Assembly (NCBI GenBank): GCA_963710725.1
Contig: CAVQBJ010000008.1
Location: 1,550,001-1,614,000 of the forward strand
Direction: 5' to 3'
Length of the DNA stretch: 64,000 nt
Origin: CAVQBJ01 sp963710725
Lineage (GTDB): Bacteria; Actinomycetota; Thermoleophilia; Solirubrobacterales; Solirubrobacteraceae
The position numbers were made by a program, and so were the translations under genes. The notes under the pieces were generated by a model. It was given only the letters and a program-made list of their open reading frames with translations, had not been told where the DNA came from and ran no database searches. Shown here piece by piece: positions 34,079 through 43,723 of the stretch. Positions within the stretch are counted from its first letter, which is position 1, and every line of letters starts with the position of its first letter.

Positions 34079-34621
34079 TCAGGCGACGAAGAGCTCGATG
34101 ACGACGGCGGGCGCGCGCGCCGGAGCGCCGGTGCCGCCGGTCTGCTCGGAGCCTCCGCCCACCAGCTCGCGATCGGCCTCGGGCGGCTCGAGGTCCTCGG
34201 CCTTGACGAGCGCGCCGAGGCCATCGCGGCCCTCGATCCCGAGACGCCGGTAGATGCGCGTCAGGTAGGCCTCGACCGACTTCACGCTGTAATACAAGGC
34301 GTCGGCTATCTCGCGATTCGATGCTCCAGCGGCGGCCTTCTGGGCGATCGCCTGCTCGGTCGGGGTCAGCGCGGTGAGGTCGGGCTGCTCCTCGCCACCG
34401 GCGTGCGACGCCTCGACGAGCACGAGCCCGCCGGCACCACGCCCGAGGCAGCGCTCGAGCTCGCCCGCGGTCTCGAAGCGCTGCGGCGGGCGTCCCGGGA
34501 AGGTGACGGTGCCGCAGATGACGCTGCCCTGCAAGGCATACTCGATGCGCGCGCGACGCATGACGCGTCCCTCGCTCGCTCCCAGCCGGATCTCGCTTAC
34601 CTCAGACGTGCCGAACACCAC
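34079..34621 (-). CDS. LuxR-type transcriptional regulator
   Basis: This encodes 180 residues from GTG 34621; an internal ATG near residue 21 is possible. The LuxR/GerE helix-turn-helix spans about residues 80-135: LTALTPTEQAIAQKAAAGASNREIADALYYSVKSVEAYLTRIYRRLGI. The N-terminal 75 residues form a small beta-rich domain without a phosphorylatable receiver motif. The C-terminus is acidic and Gly-rich. It is divergent from the PpiC-like/exporter genes (gap 34622-34750), so it is probably their regulator. The signal is unknown. Confidence 0.82.
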   Translation of the reverse strand: MVFGTSEVSEIRLGASEGRVMRRARIEYALQGSVICGTVTFPGRPPQRFETAGELERCLGRGAGGLVLVEASHAGGEEQPDLTALTPTEQAIAQKAAAGASNREIADALYYSVKSVEAYLTRIYRRLGIEGRDGLGALVKAEDLEPPEADRELVGGGSEQTGGTGAPARAPAVVIELFVA

Positions 34622-34750
34622 CTTCGAATCAAGTGCGCCGTACGGGCGGTCTTAATCATCGCCCCATTTGCATAGGCTAGGGCCTCGGCGGGAGACTGTG
34701 TGAGCAAATGCCCAATTCATCGCGCATTCTAGGGTCTCAGGGGGTCCCGC

Positions 34751-35812
34751 TTGCCGCCCGCCGCGGGCGCTGACCCGGCCTGGGAAGCGCTGCTGCAGCG
34801 ACCCGCGGTACGGGTGGCGCAGGAGCGCGTCGACGTCTGTGATCTCGTGCTGCTCGGGATCCTCACCGGACAGTGGACGCGCTTCACCGACGACGTACGG
34901 CGCGGGCTCGCGCTCGCCGAGGGCGCGAACGCCGTCGAAGAGAGCGACCTGCGGGCGGCCGCGACCGCCTTCCGCTACGCCCGCGGGCTCGTGAGTGCCG
35001 CCGAGTTCACGACATGGCTGCGCGAGCGCGAGCTCACGCTTGCTGATCTTTCGGCCGCACTCGTGCGCCAGCTGCTCGACGACCGCGCCGGCGAGGACTC
35101 GGCGGAGCGCGGCGACGACGAGGCCCTCGCTGCGGTGCTGCGCGTCGAGGCGTACTGCCGCGGGACACTCGACGCACTCGCCCACGCGGCGGCGGACCGC
35201 CTTGCGGCGGCCGATCGTCTTGCTGAACGTGCGGTCGCCGAGCCGACGAGCGAGCGTGTGCAGTCGCTGCTCGCGGCGGCGCTCGGCGAGCACGCCGCCG
35301 GGCTGCCGACCCTCGGCGAGGCCGCGCTGCACGCCCGCTGCACGCGACTCGTCGCGCTCGACGCGTCGCTCTCGCAGCTGCGGGCCGAGGTCGCCACGCC
35401 GCGGGCCGTCGCGGAATGCCTCGCCGGCCACCGGCTCGACTGGTTGCGCCTGAGCGGCGACGAGCTCGCGCTCGCCGAGCTCGGTGCCGCACGCGAGGCG
35501 CGCCTGCTCGTGCGCGATGACGGCCTCACGCTGGAGGAGGTGGCCGCGCGCGCCGGCGCGAGCCCCCGCCCGCGCACCGTGTACCTCGAGGACGTCCCGG
35601 CGGACGCGCGCACCGCATTCGCGGCCGCGGCCCCCGGCGAGCTGGTGGGACCCTGGCTCCAGGACGCCGAGTGGCGGGTGCTCGCCCTCGCCGAGAAGTC
35701 GCCGCCGGCCGAGGACGACGCCCTGCTCGCCGAGCGGGCCAACGACGAGCTGCTCATCGGCGTGCTCGAGCGCCACCGCGCCGGGCGAACGGAGCGGCTC
35801 TGTGTCCTCTGA
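34751..35812 (+). CDS. PpiC/SurA-like protein of a peptide export system
   Basis: This encodes 353 residues from TTG 34751, preceded by a G-rich run. The body is helical (SurA/PpiC chaperone-like, Ala/Leu/Arg-rich with LAAALRQLL type helices). The last 100 residues look like a divergent parvulin-type rotamase domain: AFAAAAPGELVGPWLQDAEWRVLALAEKSPP, where the GPW...W.VL pattern is recognisable. It lacks a signal peptide, so it acts in the cytoplasm. Its stop overlaps the exporter start by 11 bases. PpiC-like proteins recur beside C39 exporters in peptide maturation loci, probably holding the peptide for export. Confidence 0.6.
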   Translation: MPPAAGADPAWEALLQRPAVRVAQERVDVCDLVLLGILTGQWTRFTDDVRRGLALAEGANAVEESDLRAAATAFRYARGLVSAAEFTTWLRERELTLADLSAALVRQLLDDRAGEDSAERGDDEALAAVLRVEAYCRGTLDALAHAAADRLAAADRLAERAVAEPTSERVQSLLAAALGEHAAGLPTLGEAALHARCTRLVALDASLSQLRAEVATPRAVAECLAGHRLDWLRLSGDELALAELGAAREARLLVRDDGLTLEEVAARAGASPRPRTVYLEDVPADARTAFAAAAPGELVGPWLQDAEWRVLALAEKSPPAEDDALLAERANDELLIGVLERHRAGRTERLCVL

Positions 35813-38800
35813 GACCGAACCGGCCGGGCTGCTCGGCGACCAGCCGCTGCTCGCCGGGCTGCCGGCCGAGCTGCGCGAGCTGGTCGAGCGCTCGTTCGTG
35901 ACGCGGCAGCTGCGCTTCGGCGAGGCGCTGTTCGAGCAGGGCGACGCGCCCGACGGCTACTACGTGATCGTCGAGGGCACCGCGCGCGTGCTCCGGGAGG
36001 GTGAAGACGGCGAGGAGGTCTCGCTCAACGTGCTCGGGCCCGGCGCCGCATTCGGCGAGACCGCGCTCATCGAGGGCACCCCGCGCACGGCCACCGTGCG
36101 CGCGTCGAGCGAGCTGACCGTGCTGCGCCTCGATGGCGGCGTGTTCCGGGCGCTCATCGAGCTGCACCCCGCAGTGGCCACGACCTTCGAGCTGTCCGAG
36201 CGCACGCGCCGGCTCAACGACTTCCTGCGCGTGCACTCGGCGTTCTCGGTCCTCGATCGCGAGGCGACGCTGCGACTGCTCGGCCGACTGGAGGACGTCG
36301 AGCTCGCGGACGGCGAGGACGCGGTTCGCCAGGGTGATCCGTCCGACGCGCTGTACCTCGTCCAGGACGGGCGACTGGGCGTGTGGATCGAGGCGAGCGG
36401 CGGCGCCGGGCGGCGCGTGCGCACCCTGCACAGCGGCGAGTTCTTCGGCGAGCTCGGGCTGCTCGAGCAGCAGCCGCGCAGCGCGACGGTCCGCGCCGAG
36501 GGCGACGTGCGACTCCTGCGCCTGCCCGGCGCGGACTTCCACGAGCTCGTGGCCGAGCATCCCGGGTTCGCGGCGCGCGTGCAGGAGCGCATCGCGCTGT
36601 ACCGGGCGCGCGACCGCGCCCCGGTCTCCGAGCCGGCCACCGAGACGCCCGTGGCTCAGGAGGCCTGGTCGCCAGAGGCACCCGGCCTCGCCATGACCGA
36701 CCACGGCGCCGAGGCAGCGGTCGAGGCCGCGCCGATGCGGCGCCGTCGCTTCCCCTTTATCCGTCAGATCGACCAGATGGACTGCGGCGCGGCGTGCGTG
36801 GCCATGCTCTGCCGCGCCTTCGGTCACGACGTCTCGATGACCTCGATCCGCTACGCCGTCGGCACGAGCTCCGACGGCACGACGCTGCGGGGGCTGATCC
36901 GCGGCGGCGACGAGATCGGCCTGGAGATGCGCCCGATCAAGTCCTCGCCCGACCGCGTGGACACGCTGCCGCTGCCGGCGATCGTGCACTGGCAGGGCAA
37001 CCACTGGATCGTGCTGCATCGCATCGACGGCGACAAGCTGCGCGTCGCCGATCCCGGGCGCGGCCTGCGCACCGTGTCGCGGGCGGAGCTGGAGGAGAAG
37101 TGGTCGGGCTACGCGGCGCTCGCCGCGCCGACGGAGCGACTGGCGCAGGCCCCTCGGGGGGGCCTTGATCTCCGGTGGTTGTGGCCGTTCGTCGCTCCCC
37201 ATCGTCGCCGGCTCGTGGTGGCGACCGCGTTCGCGCTGATGGCGGCGGGCCTGGAGATGACGCTGCCGGTGTTCTCGCAGCTGATCATCGACGACGTGCT
37301 CCCCCACGAACGGCGGACGCTGCTCTACATCCTCGCCGCAGCGATGGTCGGCGTCGTGGCGCTCGCCGTCGGGATCACGATCGTGCAGCGATTCATCCTG
37401 GCCCGCACCGCCTCCCAGCTCGACGTCGACACGCTCGACTTCCTCTCCGCACGCCTGCTGCGCCTCCCGATGCGCTACTTCGAGGCCCGGCGTACGGGCG
37501 ACATCGAGCGCCGCATCAACGGGATGCGCCAGGTACGCGCCGTGCTGATCCAGAACGGGGTGGCCGCGCTGACCGCGGTCACCCAGCTCGCGGTGTCGCT
37601 GGTGATCATGTTCCTGTACTCGTGGTCGCTCGCGCTGCTGTTCTGCGCCTGCGCGCCGCTCTACGCCGGTCTGATGCGCTTCTCCCAGAAGCGGCTTCGC
37701 CCGGTGTTCGACTCCGTCGAGGAGGGCTCGGGCCGCTACCAGTCGCGCCAGATCGATGCGATCCGCGGCATCGAGACCGTCAAGGCGATGGGCGCCGAGG
37801 AGGGCCTGCGCCAGCGGATGGCCAGCGAGTTCGGCCAGCTGCGCGACAAGCTGTATCGCGCCGACGTCGTGGCGATGATCTACGAGGGACTCATCTCGAG
37901 CGTCACCTTCCTCGTGTACGGCCTGTTCCTGTTCGTCGGTGCGCTGGAGGTGCTCAACGGGTCGCTCAGCGTCGGGCAGCTGGTCGCCTTCACCGGCCTC
38001 GTGCTGCTCGCCAACGGGCCGATCACGCTGCTGCTCGGGCTGTGGGACCGGCTGCAGCTCGTCAGCGTGCTGCTCGGACGCCTGCAGGACGTCTTCGAGC
38101 AGGAACCCGAGCAGGGACACGACCACTCGGCGCTCGCGCCGGTGCCCACGCTGGAGGGACACATACGCCTGCGCCGCGTCGGCTTCGCCTATCCGACCGC
38201 GCCGGACCGCCCCATCCTGCGTGACATCTCCCTCGACGTGCCGGCGGGGACGACGGTGGCGCTCGTCGGGCGCTCGGGCTCGGGCAAGTCCACGCTCGTG
38301 AAGCTCCTTGCCGGTCTGCTCGTACCCACGGACGGAACGATCGAGTACGACGGGCTCGACCTGACGACGCTGCGCTTCAGCGATCTGCGTCGGCGGATCG
38401 GCTTCGTGCTGCAGGAGCCCTACCTGTTCGACGACACGATCGAGGCGAACATCGCCTTCGGCGAGCAGGACCCCGAGGCCGACAAGGTCCGGTGGGCGGC
38501 CGAGGTGGCCAACGCGGCCGAGTTCATCGATGGGCTGCCGCTCGGCTACAAGACGCGTATCGGCGACTCGGGTCTCCGGCTGTCGGGCGGCCAGGCGCAG
38601 CGCGTATCGATCGCGCGTGCGCTCTATCACCAGCCGCCGGTGCTCATCTTCGACGAGGCGACGAGCGCGCTCGACACCGAGGCCGAGCGCGCGGTCAAGC
38701 AGAACATGGACCGGCTGCTCGACGGGCGCACGGCGTTCGTCATCGCCCACCGGCTGTCGACGATCCGTGACGCCGACATCATCTGCGTACTCGAGGGCGG

Positions 38801-38888
38801 GCGCCTCGTCGAGCACGGCACGAACGAGGAGCTGCTGCGACGGCAGGGCCTCTACGCCTACCTGCAGTCCCAGCAACTCGACGGCTGA
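35802..38888 (+). CDS. cyclic-nucleotide-binding C39 peptidase ABC exporter
   Basis: This encodes 1028 residues from GTG 35802. Two cyclic-nucleotide-binding domains come first (about 15-145 and 150-270; G.YYVIVEG...GPGAAFGETALIEGTPRTATVRA and the second LHSGEFFGELGLLEQQPRSATVRAE). A linker is followed by a C39 peptidase (about 318-440) with the catalytic Cys in QIDQMDCGAACVAM, His in WQGNHWIVLH and Asp in VADPGRG. The membrane domain is about 460-740. The ATPase (about 785-1020) has GRSGSGKST, LQEPYLFDDTI, LSGGQAQR, VLIFDEATSALD and IAHRLS. All catalytic sites are intact. It cleaves Gly-Gly leaders during export, probably gated by cAMP/cGMP-like ligands. Confidence 0.93.
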   Translation: MSSETEPAGLLGDQPLLAGLPAELRELVERSFVTRQLRFGEALFEQGDAPDGYYVIVEGTARVLREGEDGEEVSLNVLGPGAAFGETALIEGTPRTATVRASSELTVLRLDGGVFRALIELHPAVATTFELSERTRRLNDFLRVHSAFSVLDREATLRLLGRLEDVELADGEDAVRQGDPSDALYLVQDGRLGVWIEASGGAGRRVRTLHSGEFFGELGLLEQQPRSATVRAEGDVRLLRLPGADFHELVAEHPGFAARVQERIALYRARDRAPVSEPATETPVAQEAWSPEAPGLAMTDHGAEAAVEAAPMRRRRFPFIRQIDQMDCGAACVAMLCRAFGHDVSMTSIRYAVGTSSDGTTLRGLIRGGDEIGLEMRPIKSSPDRVDTLPLPAIVHWQGNHWIVLHRIDGDKLRVADPGRGLRTVSRAELEEKWSGYAALAAPTERLAQAPRGGLDLRWLWPFVAPHRRRLVVATAFALMAAGLEMTLPVFSQLIIDDVLPHERRTLLYILAAAMVGVVALAVGITIVQRFILARTASQLDVDTLDFLSARLLRLPMRYFEARRTGDIERRINGMRQVRAVLIQNGVAALTAVTQLAVSLVIMFLYSWSLALLFCACAPLYAGLMRFSQKRLRPVFDSVEEGSGRYQSRQIDAIRGIETVKAMGAEEGLRQRMASEFGQLRDKLYRADVVAMIYEGLISSVTFLVYGLFLFVGALEVLNGSLSVGQLVAFTGLVLLANGPITLLLGLWDRLQLVSVLLGRLQDVFEQEPEQGHDHSALAPVPTLEGHIRLRRVGFAYPTAPDRPILRDISLDVPAGTTVALVGRSGSGKSTLVKLLAGLLVPTDGTIEYDGLDLTTLRFSDLRRRIGFVLQEPYLFDDTIEANIAFGEQDPEADKVRWAAEVANAAEFIDGLPLGYKTRIGDSGLRLSGGQAQRVSIARALYHQPPVLIFDEATSALDTEAERAVKQNMDRLLDGRTAFVIAHRLSTIRDADIICVLEGGRLVEHGTNEELLRRQGLYAYLQSQQLDG

Positions 38889-38911
38889 GCCGCCGCGGAC
38901 GCGGCCGTCCC

Positions 38912-39655
38912 CTACGGGATGCCGATGCGATCCGGCGGCCAGTAGGTGAAGAACGCCTCGCCGACGATCCAGGACTCCGGCACCGGGCCCCAGAAGCGGC
39001 TGTCGTCCGAGTCGCCGCGGTTGTCGCCCATCACGAACACGTCGCCCTTCGGAATGACGATCGGCTTGGGTAGGTCGCAGGCCGGCTGGGCGCCGCACGG
39101 AAGGGTGAACGGCTCGTTGGCGATGACGCGGCCGTTGATGACCGGATGACCGTTCTCGACCGACAGGCTCTCGCCGGGAAGACCGACGACCCGCTTGACG
39201 AAGTACGTCGACGAGGACTCGTCGCCATTGCTCTGCGGACAAGGCTGGCCGGGCTGCACGGGGACGCCGCAGGTGAGCGAGGTCGGCGGATGAAAGACGA
39301 CGATGTCGTCGCGCTGGGGCGGATGCAGGCGGTATACGACGCGGTTGACGAGCACGCGCTGGCCGATCGCCAGCGTCGGCTCCATCGAGCCGGAGGGAAT
39401 CCGGAACGGCTTGACCACGGCCGCCTGCACGCCCTCGGCCAGGGCGAGCGCCAGCGCACCGATGACCAGGAGCTCGGCGATCGTGGCCAACGGCCGCGGC
39501 ATGAAACGTTCGAGTTGCGCTCGCACCTCGATCCAGCGTAACCACCGGCGCCGGCCGGCTGGGGTCGGCGGCTGCGGCGGCTCGGCCGCAGCGGGCTCGT
39601 GGATCGGGTCGTCCGGCGCCGGGGATCCGCCGGGCTCGGCGTCGATCTCAGCCAC
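38912..39655 (-). CDS. lepB: signal peptidase I
   Basis: This encodes 247 residues from GTG 39655. A Pro-rich cytoplasmic start (1-60) precedes one membrane anchor (about 62-78). Then comes FRIPSGSMEPTL with the Ser nucleophile (near residue 89), VLVNR, YFVKRVVGLPGE with the general-base Lys (near 150), and VMGDNRGDSDDSR. All family boxes are complete. The protein removes signal peptides outside the membrane. Its start overlaps the chemoreceptor stop by 8 bases. It is convergent with the exporter gene, which ends 23 bases away. Confidence 0.95.
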   Translation of the reverse strand: MAEIDAEPGGSPAPDDPIHEPAAAEPPQPPTPAGRRRWLRWIEVRAQLERFMPRPLATIAELLVIGALALALAEGVQAAVVKPFRIPSGSMEPTLAIGQRVLVNRVVYRLHPPQRDDIVVFHPPTSLTCGVPVQPGQPCPQSNGDESSSTYFVKRVVGLPGESLSVENGHPVINGRVIANEPFTLPCGAQPACDLPKPIVIPKGDVFVMGDNRGDSDDSRFWGPVPESWIVGEAFFTYWPPDRIGIP

Positions 39656-41342
39656 GAGACATCCGCACGCGGAACGTCCCGATCAGCGTCTCGAGCTCCC
39701 GGGCGGTGCGCTCCAGCTGCTCGGCCGACGCCGTGATCTGCTGGGTGGAGGCCGCCGTGCGCTGCGTGGCGACCGACACCTGATCGGTCGCGCTCGAGGA
39801 CTGCTCGGCGACGCTCGCGACGGCGTCCATCTCCTGCTGCATGCGGCGGGCGCTGTCGGCGATGTGGTCGGTGGCGCTCGCGATCTCGGCGACGCGGTCG
39901 GTCATCTCGGCGACGGACGAGTCGATGTGCTCGAACGCCTCGCGCGCGTGATCGACGGTGGCCGCGGACTGACCGGTCCGCCGGGCCCCCTCCTGCACGA
40001 CCGACACGGCCTGGCGGGTCTCCGATTGGATGCGCGCGACGATGTCGGAGATCGTGGCCGCGGCCTGCTGGGACTCCTCGGCGAGCTTGCGTACCTCGTC
40101 GGCCACGACGGCGAACCCGCGGCCCACGTCACCCGCGCGCGCGGCCTCGATCGCCGCGTTGAGCGCCAGCAGGTTCGTCTGCGCCGCGATCCCGGTGATC
40201 GTCTCGACGATCACCCCGATCTGCTCGGACTTCTCGGCGAGCCCGGCGATCGCCGCCGTCGCCTCGCCGGACGTCTCACTGATCGCCTGCACGGCGGCGG
40301 TGGCCTCGGCGGCGGCGGCCATGCCGCTCGCCGCAGCCTCGCGGGCGCGCTCGGCGGCCGCGGCGGTGCGGCGCGTGCTCTCGGCGCTCGACTCGGCGGC
40401 CTCGCCGACCTCGAGCGCGAACTCCCGCGCCGAGGCCACCGAGCGCACCTGACGCTCCGCCCCGACGGCGACGTCGCGCATCGAATCGGCGACCTCGCTC
40501 GTCGCCTGCCCGGCCTCGGCGGAGGTGGCGACCATCTCGGCCGACGCCTCCGCGACGGTGGTGGTCGTGCGCTGGATCGCCAGCACCAGATCCGCGACGT
40601 TATGAATGCCTTCGCGCAGCGCGCTGATGGCGGCGTCCTGGGCGTCCCCGACCTGCTCGTCGACGGTCAGGTCGCGCTCACGCAGGCCCTCGGCGAGCGT
40701 GCTGATGAGGGCGTGCTGCTCCTCCTGGCTGGAGAGGAGCTCGGCCTGCTGGCGCGTCTCGGTCTCGAGCGCGGAGGCCATGTAGACGAGCACGACCGCC
40801 TCGAAGACGACGAACACGGCGTGCAGCAGAACCTCGCCGAGGCCGCCGGTGGCGCTCGACACGCTCGGGAAGACCCAGAAGCCGTCGTGGGCGGCCTGCA
40901 GCAGCTCGAAGCCAAGGTGCTGCACGGCGATGAGCACCGCGGCGAAGACGATCGGTCGCCAGTCGCGGTACAGCAGCAGGAAGGCGAGCGCGGCGAAGAC
41001 GTGGAAATGGACCTCGATCTTGCCGTGCGTCTCCTGGATGAGCAGCGCCGAATAGCTCATGAAGGCGGCGGCGACCACGAGCCGGCTGAACAGCGTCCCC
41101 GGGTAGCGGTAACAGACGGCGAGCGTCACGACCGAGATCGCGCCGCCGGCGACGATCGCGAGCATCCAGGTGCCGTACACCTGGGCGACCAGGATCGCCA
41201 GCGGGAAATGCAGGGCGATGAGGCTCGAGAGCACGCGGTCGGCGCGCTTGCGTTCGGCGAGGAGCATCTGCTCGGCGCGATCGCGGCTCAAGGTCGGGGC
41301 CGCGTCGGCGGCTGGGGAGGAAGCGAGCGCAGTGTTGCCCAC
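39648..41342 (-). CDS. methyl-accepting chemotaxis-type receptor with integral membrane sensor
   Basis: This encodes 564 residues from GTG 41342. About six membrane segments lie in residues 40-200, with a His-rich ETHGKIEVHFHVFAALAFLLLYRDWRP region. A sensor of this type has no large periplasmic loop and probably reads a membrane or redox signal. A short linker without a clear HAMP domain leads to a long coiled-coil signalling domain (about 215-555). The conserved hairpin tip is intact (TNLLALNAAIEAARAG, FAVVADEVRKLAEES). No other chemotaxis gene is nearby. It is translationally coupled to lepB by an 8-base overlap. Confidence 0.88.
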   Translation of the reverse strand: MGNTALASSPAADAAPTLSRDRAEQMLLAERKRADRVLSSLIALHFPLAILVAQVYGTWMLAIVAGGAISVVTLAVCYRYPGTLFSRLVVAAAFMSYSALLIQETHGKIEVHFHVFAALAFLLLYRDWRPIVFAAVLIAVQHLGFELLQAAHDGFWVFPSVSSATGGLGEVLLHAVFVVFEAVVLVYMASALETETRQQAELLSSQEEQHALISTLAEGLRERDLTVDEQVGDAQDAAISALREGIHNVADLVLAIQRTTTTVAEASAEMVATSAEAGQATSEVADSMRDVAVGAERQVRSVASAREFALEVGEAAESSAESTRRTAAAAERAREAAASGMAAAAEATAAVQAISETSGEATAAIAGLAEKSEQIGVIVETITGIAAQTNLLALNAAIEAARAGDVGRGFAVVADEVRKLAEESQQAAATISDIVARIQSETRQAVSVVQEGARRTGQSAATVDHAREAFEHIDSSVAEMTDRVAEIASATDHIADSARRMQQEMDAVASVAEQSSSATDQVSVATQRTAASTQQITASAEQLERTARELETLIGTFRVRMSRG

Positions 41343-41450
41343 CTCTGCGTACTCGGCATCGTGAGCGCCGCCTTGAGCGCGAGGCCCGGAGGATCGACGG
41401 GCGGCCGGGCGGCGTGGGGGGTTTGCGGGGCGCGTGCGCGAGTCGGGCGC

Positions 41451-42016
41451 TCAGAGCGGCCGACAGAAGTAGTGGCCGCCGGGGGGACCACCGGCGAAGC
41501 CGCGCGCCGAGGCGGCCGTGTGAGCGTGCACGCAGAGCGTGAACAGGGTCATGCCGGCGAGCATCGCCGCGAGCTGGCAGGCGAGCATCGAGCCGCGGGG
41601 GCGCGACAGGGTGGATGTCCGCAGCGCGCTCGCCCCGATGAGGGTGGCGTCCACTCGCGCGGGCCGCGGGCGCGGAAGGTGAGAGGAGTGGCCGGGAGGG
41701 GGGCGCAGAGGGTGTCGAGGGCGCCGACCGGGAGGGCGGGGCCGTCGAGGCCGATCGTGCGCGACATGGCCCACAGGGCAACGAGAGCGAGCTGCGCAAG
41801 CGCGCCCGTGCGCAGGAGGGCGGGGCGCGGTGGGCCGAGGATGGTCGCCGCAGCCCACGCGAGCTCGGCGGCGCCGACGAGGGCCTGGAAGGCGGCCAGC
41901 GCGATGGTTGGGGCGGTGACCGCCGCGACGAGGTAGATCGCGCCGAGCGTGGTGGCGAGAAGAGCGAGGGCTAGGCGCTCGGCGGGGCGGTAGGAGCGGG
42001 CGCTGGCCGACGACAA
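41451..42016 (-). pseudogene. frameshifted small membrane protein
   Basis: From a TTG at 42016, one frame encodes about three membrane segments (PAERLALALLATTLGAIYLVAA..., AFQALVGAAELAWAAATILG, LLRTGALAQLALVALWAMS). It then turns into low-quality Arg/Pro sequence around 41650-41720. The sensible sequence resumes in the neighbouring frame with LACQLAAMLAGMTLFTLCVHAHTAASA and stops at 41451. One indel separates the halves, either a real disruption or a sequencing error. The family was not recognised. Confidence 0.45.
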
Positions 42017-42412
42017 CGACGCGGCAGGCAGGGAGTGCGACGGGCACGGTAGCCCTTGGGTCGGCTGGAGGACGACAGGGCTTGAGGGGTCATCGGACGG
42101 CCCAGCCAGAGCGGCGGCGCCGGAGCCCGCACAGCGACGCCCGGCGCACCGCCAATCCAACCTACTCCCGGGCGGCTCCTCAATGAGTACCCGGGACGAG
42201 CGGATGCACAACCGCGAGCGACGAGCCGTCGCTCGCGATCGAACTGTCCTTGCTAGTTGAGCCGCGGCATTCCATACCCTCCGATCGTGGAGCTGGAAAG
42301 TGCGCCTAGTCAATCAAACCTACCCGATGCTATGCAACCCCCCGTGTCTTTACGCCAAGTTGCGGCCGTACCGTCGCAAACCTGGCCATAAGTACCGGTA
42401 GGCTGCGAACGG

Positions 42413-43723
42413 ATGCGGGCGGCGCTCAAAGCAAACCCGTCGTTACTCCGCACGATCGGGGCGTGGGCGCAGTCCTGTCTGGGGACCGGTGCCGGATACG
42501 TCGCGCTGCTGCTGCTCGCGTACCACTACCTTCACTCGCCATGGGCGATCGCTGCGGTACTGCTCGCCGACTTCCTTCCGGCGATCGCGTTCGGCTCATG
42601 GTTCGGCCTATGCGCCGACCGGTATCCGCGCGGTCGTCTAGTCGTCGGAGCCAACCTGCTGCAGGCCGGCGCCTTCGCTGGACTTGCCTTTGCCCATACA
42701 GCGGCCCCGATCGTGACACTGGCACTCGCGGCCGGCACTGGGAACGCGATGCTCCGACCCGCGCTTCGTTCGGCGCTGCCGGGCATTGCCGGCGGAGCAA
42801 CCCAGGTCGCGGCCGCGATGTACGAGACGTGCCGTTACGTCGGGATGACGCTCGGCCCGCTTCTCGCCGCAGGCCTGTTCGCCCTGTCGGGCGTCACGAT
42901 CCCGCTCGCACTGAATGCGCTCAGCTTCGTCGTCGCCGCTGGCGTCATGGCGACCGTCGCGATCGAGCCTGCAGTTCGTGCCGGGCCGGAAGACCCGGCC
43001 GCCGGCGCCGAGCTGCGAGCGGGACTCGCGATCGCGATCTCGACCCCGGGGATCGTCGCCGTGATCGCGTGCTCGGCCGGCTCGATCATCGCCGGCGGCC
43101 TTCTGAACGTATCTGAGCCGATCCTTGCCACGCGCGTACTGCACGGCACGAGCAGCGATTACGCGCTGCTCGTCGCGGTGTACGGCAGCGGCATGGTCAC
43201 CGCGTCGGTGCTAGTCGCGCGCCGGGGCACTGTCGCGGCGCGCCTGCTCGTTGGCCGCTACCTCGCGGCGCTCGCGCTAACCGCGGTCGGAATGGCCGCG
43301 AGTGCCGCCGTCGGCAGTGTCGTCCCGGCCATGGCCGCCTTCGCGGCGACCGGGTACGCCAACGGCTTGCTGCTGGTGAGCGAAATGCAGCTGATCCAGC
43401 TCTGGGTCGACAACTCGGTCCAGGGCCGACTGTTCGGGGCCAAGGACACCATCGAGGCCACGTGCTTCCTGGTCTCGCTCGTAGCCGCAGGAGTACTCAT
43501 CTCAGTTGCCGGCGTGCGTGCGACGCTCGGAGTCGGCGCAGTGATCTGCGGCGTGTGCGCGGCTGCCGGCGTGGGCCTCCTTAGCCGCGTCATGCGAGCG
43601 CGGATCCCGGCCGACCGGGCTAGCGGCTACGCCGCCAGCGGGAGATCGTCATCGACGCCGGTCTCAGCCACGGTCGATATCGCCTCGGCCGTCGGAGCCG
43701 AGACGACGCTCACCAGAACCTGA
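42413..43723 (+). CDS. MFS transporter
   Basis: This encodes 436 residues with about 11-12 membrane segments. The motif-A-like loop GLCADRYPRGRLVVGANLLQAG (residues about 63-84) between segments 2 and 3 marks the major facilitator superfamily. The overall pattern resembles the drug-exporter-like MFS_3 branch. A polar C-terminal tail of about 45 residues follows and overlaps, convergently, the last 97 bases of the HD-GYP gene. The substrate is unknown. Confidence 0.85.
   Translation: MRAALKANPSLLRTIGAWAQSCLGTGAGYVALLLLAYHYLHSPWAIAAVLLADFLPAIAFGSWFGLCADRYPRGRLVVGANLLQAGAFAGLAFAHTAAPIVTLALAAGTGNAMLRPALRSALPGIAGGATQVAAAMYETCRYVGMTLGPLLAAGLFALSGVTIPLALNALSFVVAAGVMATVAIEPAVRAGPEDPAAGAELRAGLAIAISTPGIVAVIACSAGSIIAGGLLNVSEPILATRVLHGTSSDYALLVAVYGSGMVTASVLVARRGTVAARLLVGRYLAALALTAVGMAASAAVGSVVPAMAAFAATGYANGLLLVSEMQLIQLWVDNSVQGRLFGAKDTIEATCFLVSLVAAGVLISVAGVRATLGVGAVICGVCAAAGVGLLSRVMRARIPADRASGYAASGRSSSTPVSATVDIASAVGAETTLTRT

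Noticed and set aside
32140..38888. Type VI secretion system
   Set aside because: Only Hcp-like tails are present; no sheath, baseplate, ATPase or membrane complex genes are in the window.
35754..39545. 1263-codon open frame on the minus strand
   Set aside because: Antisense shadow of the C39 exporter; no recognisable domain, and it conflicts with a gene having all catalytic motifs.
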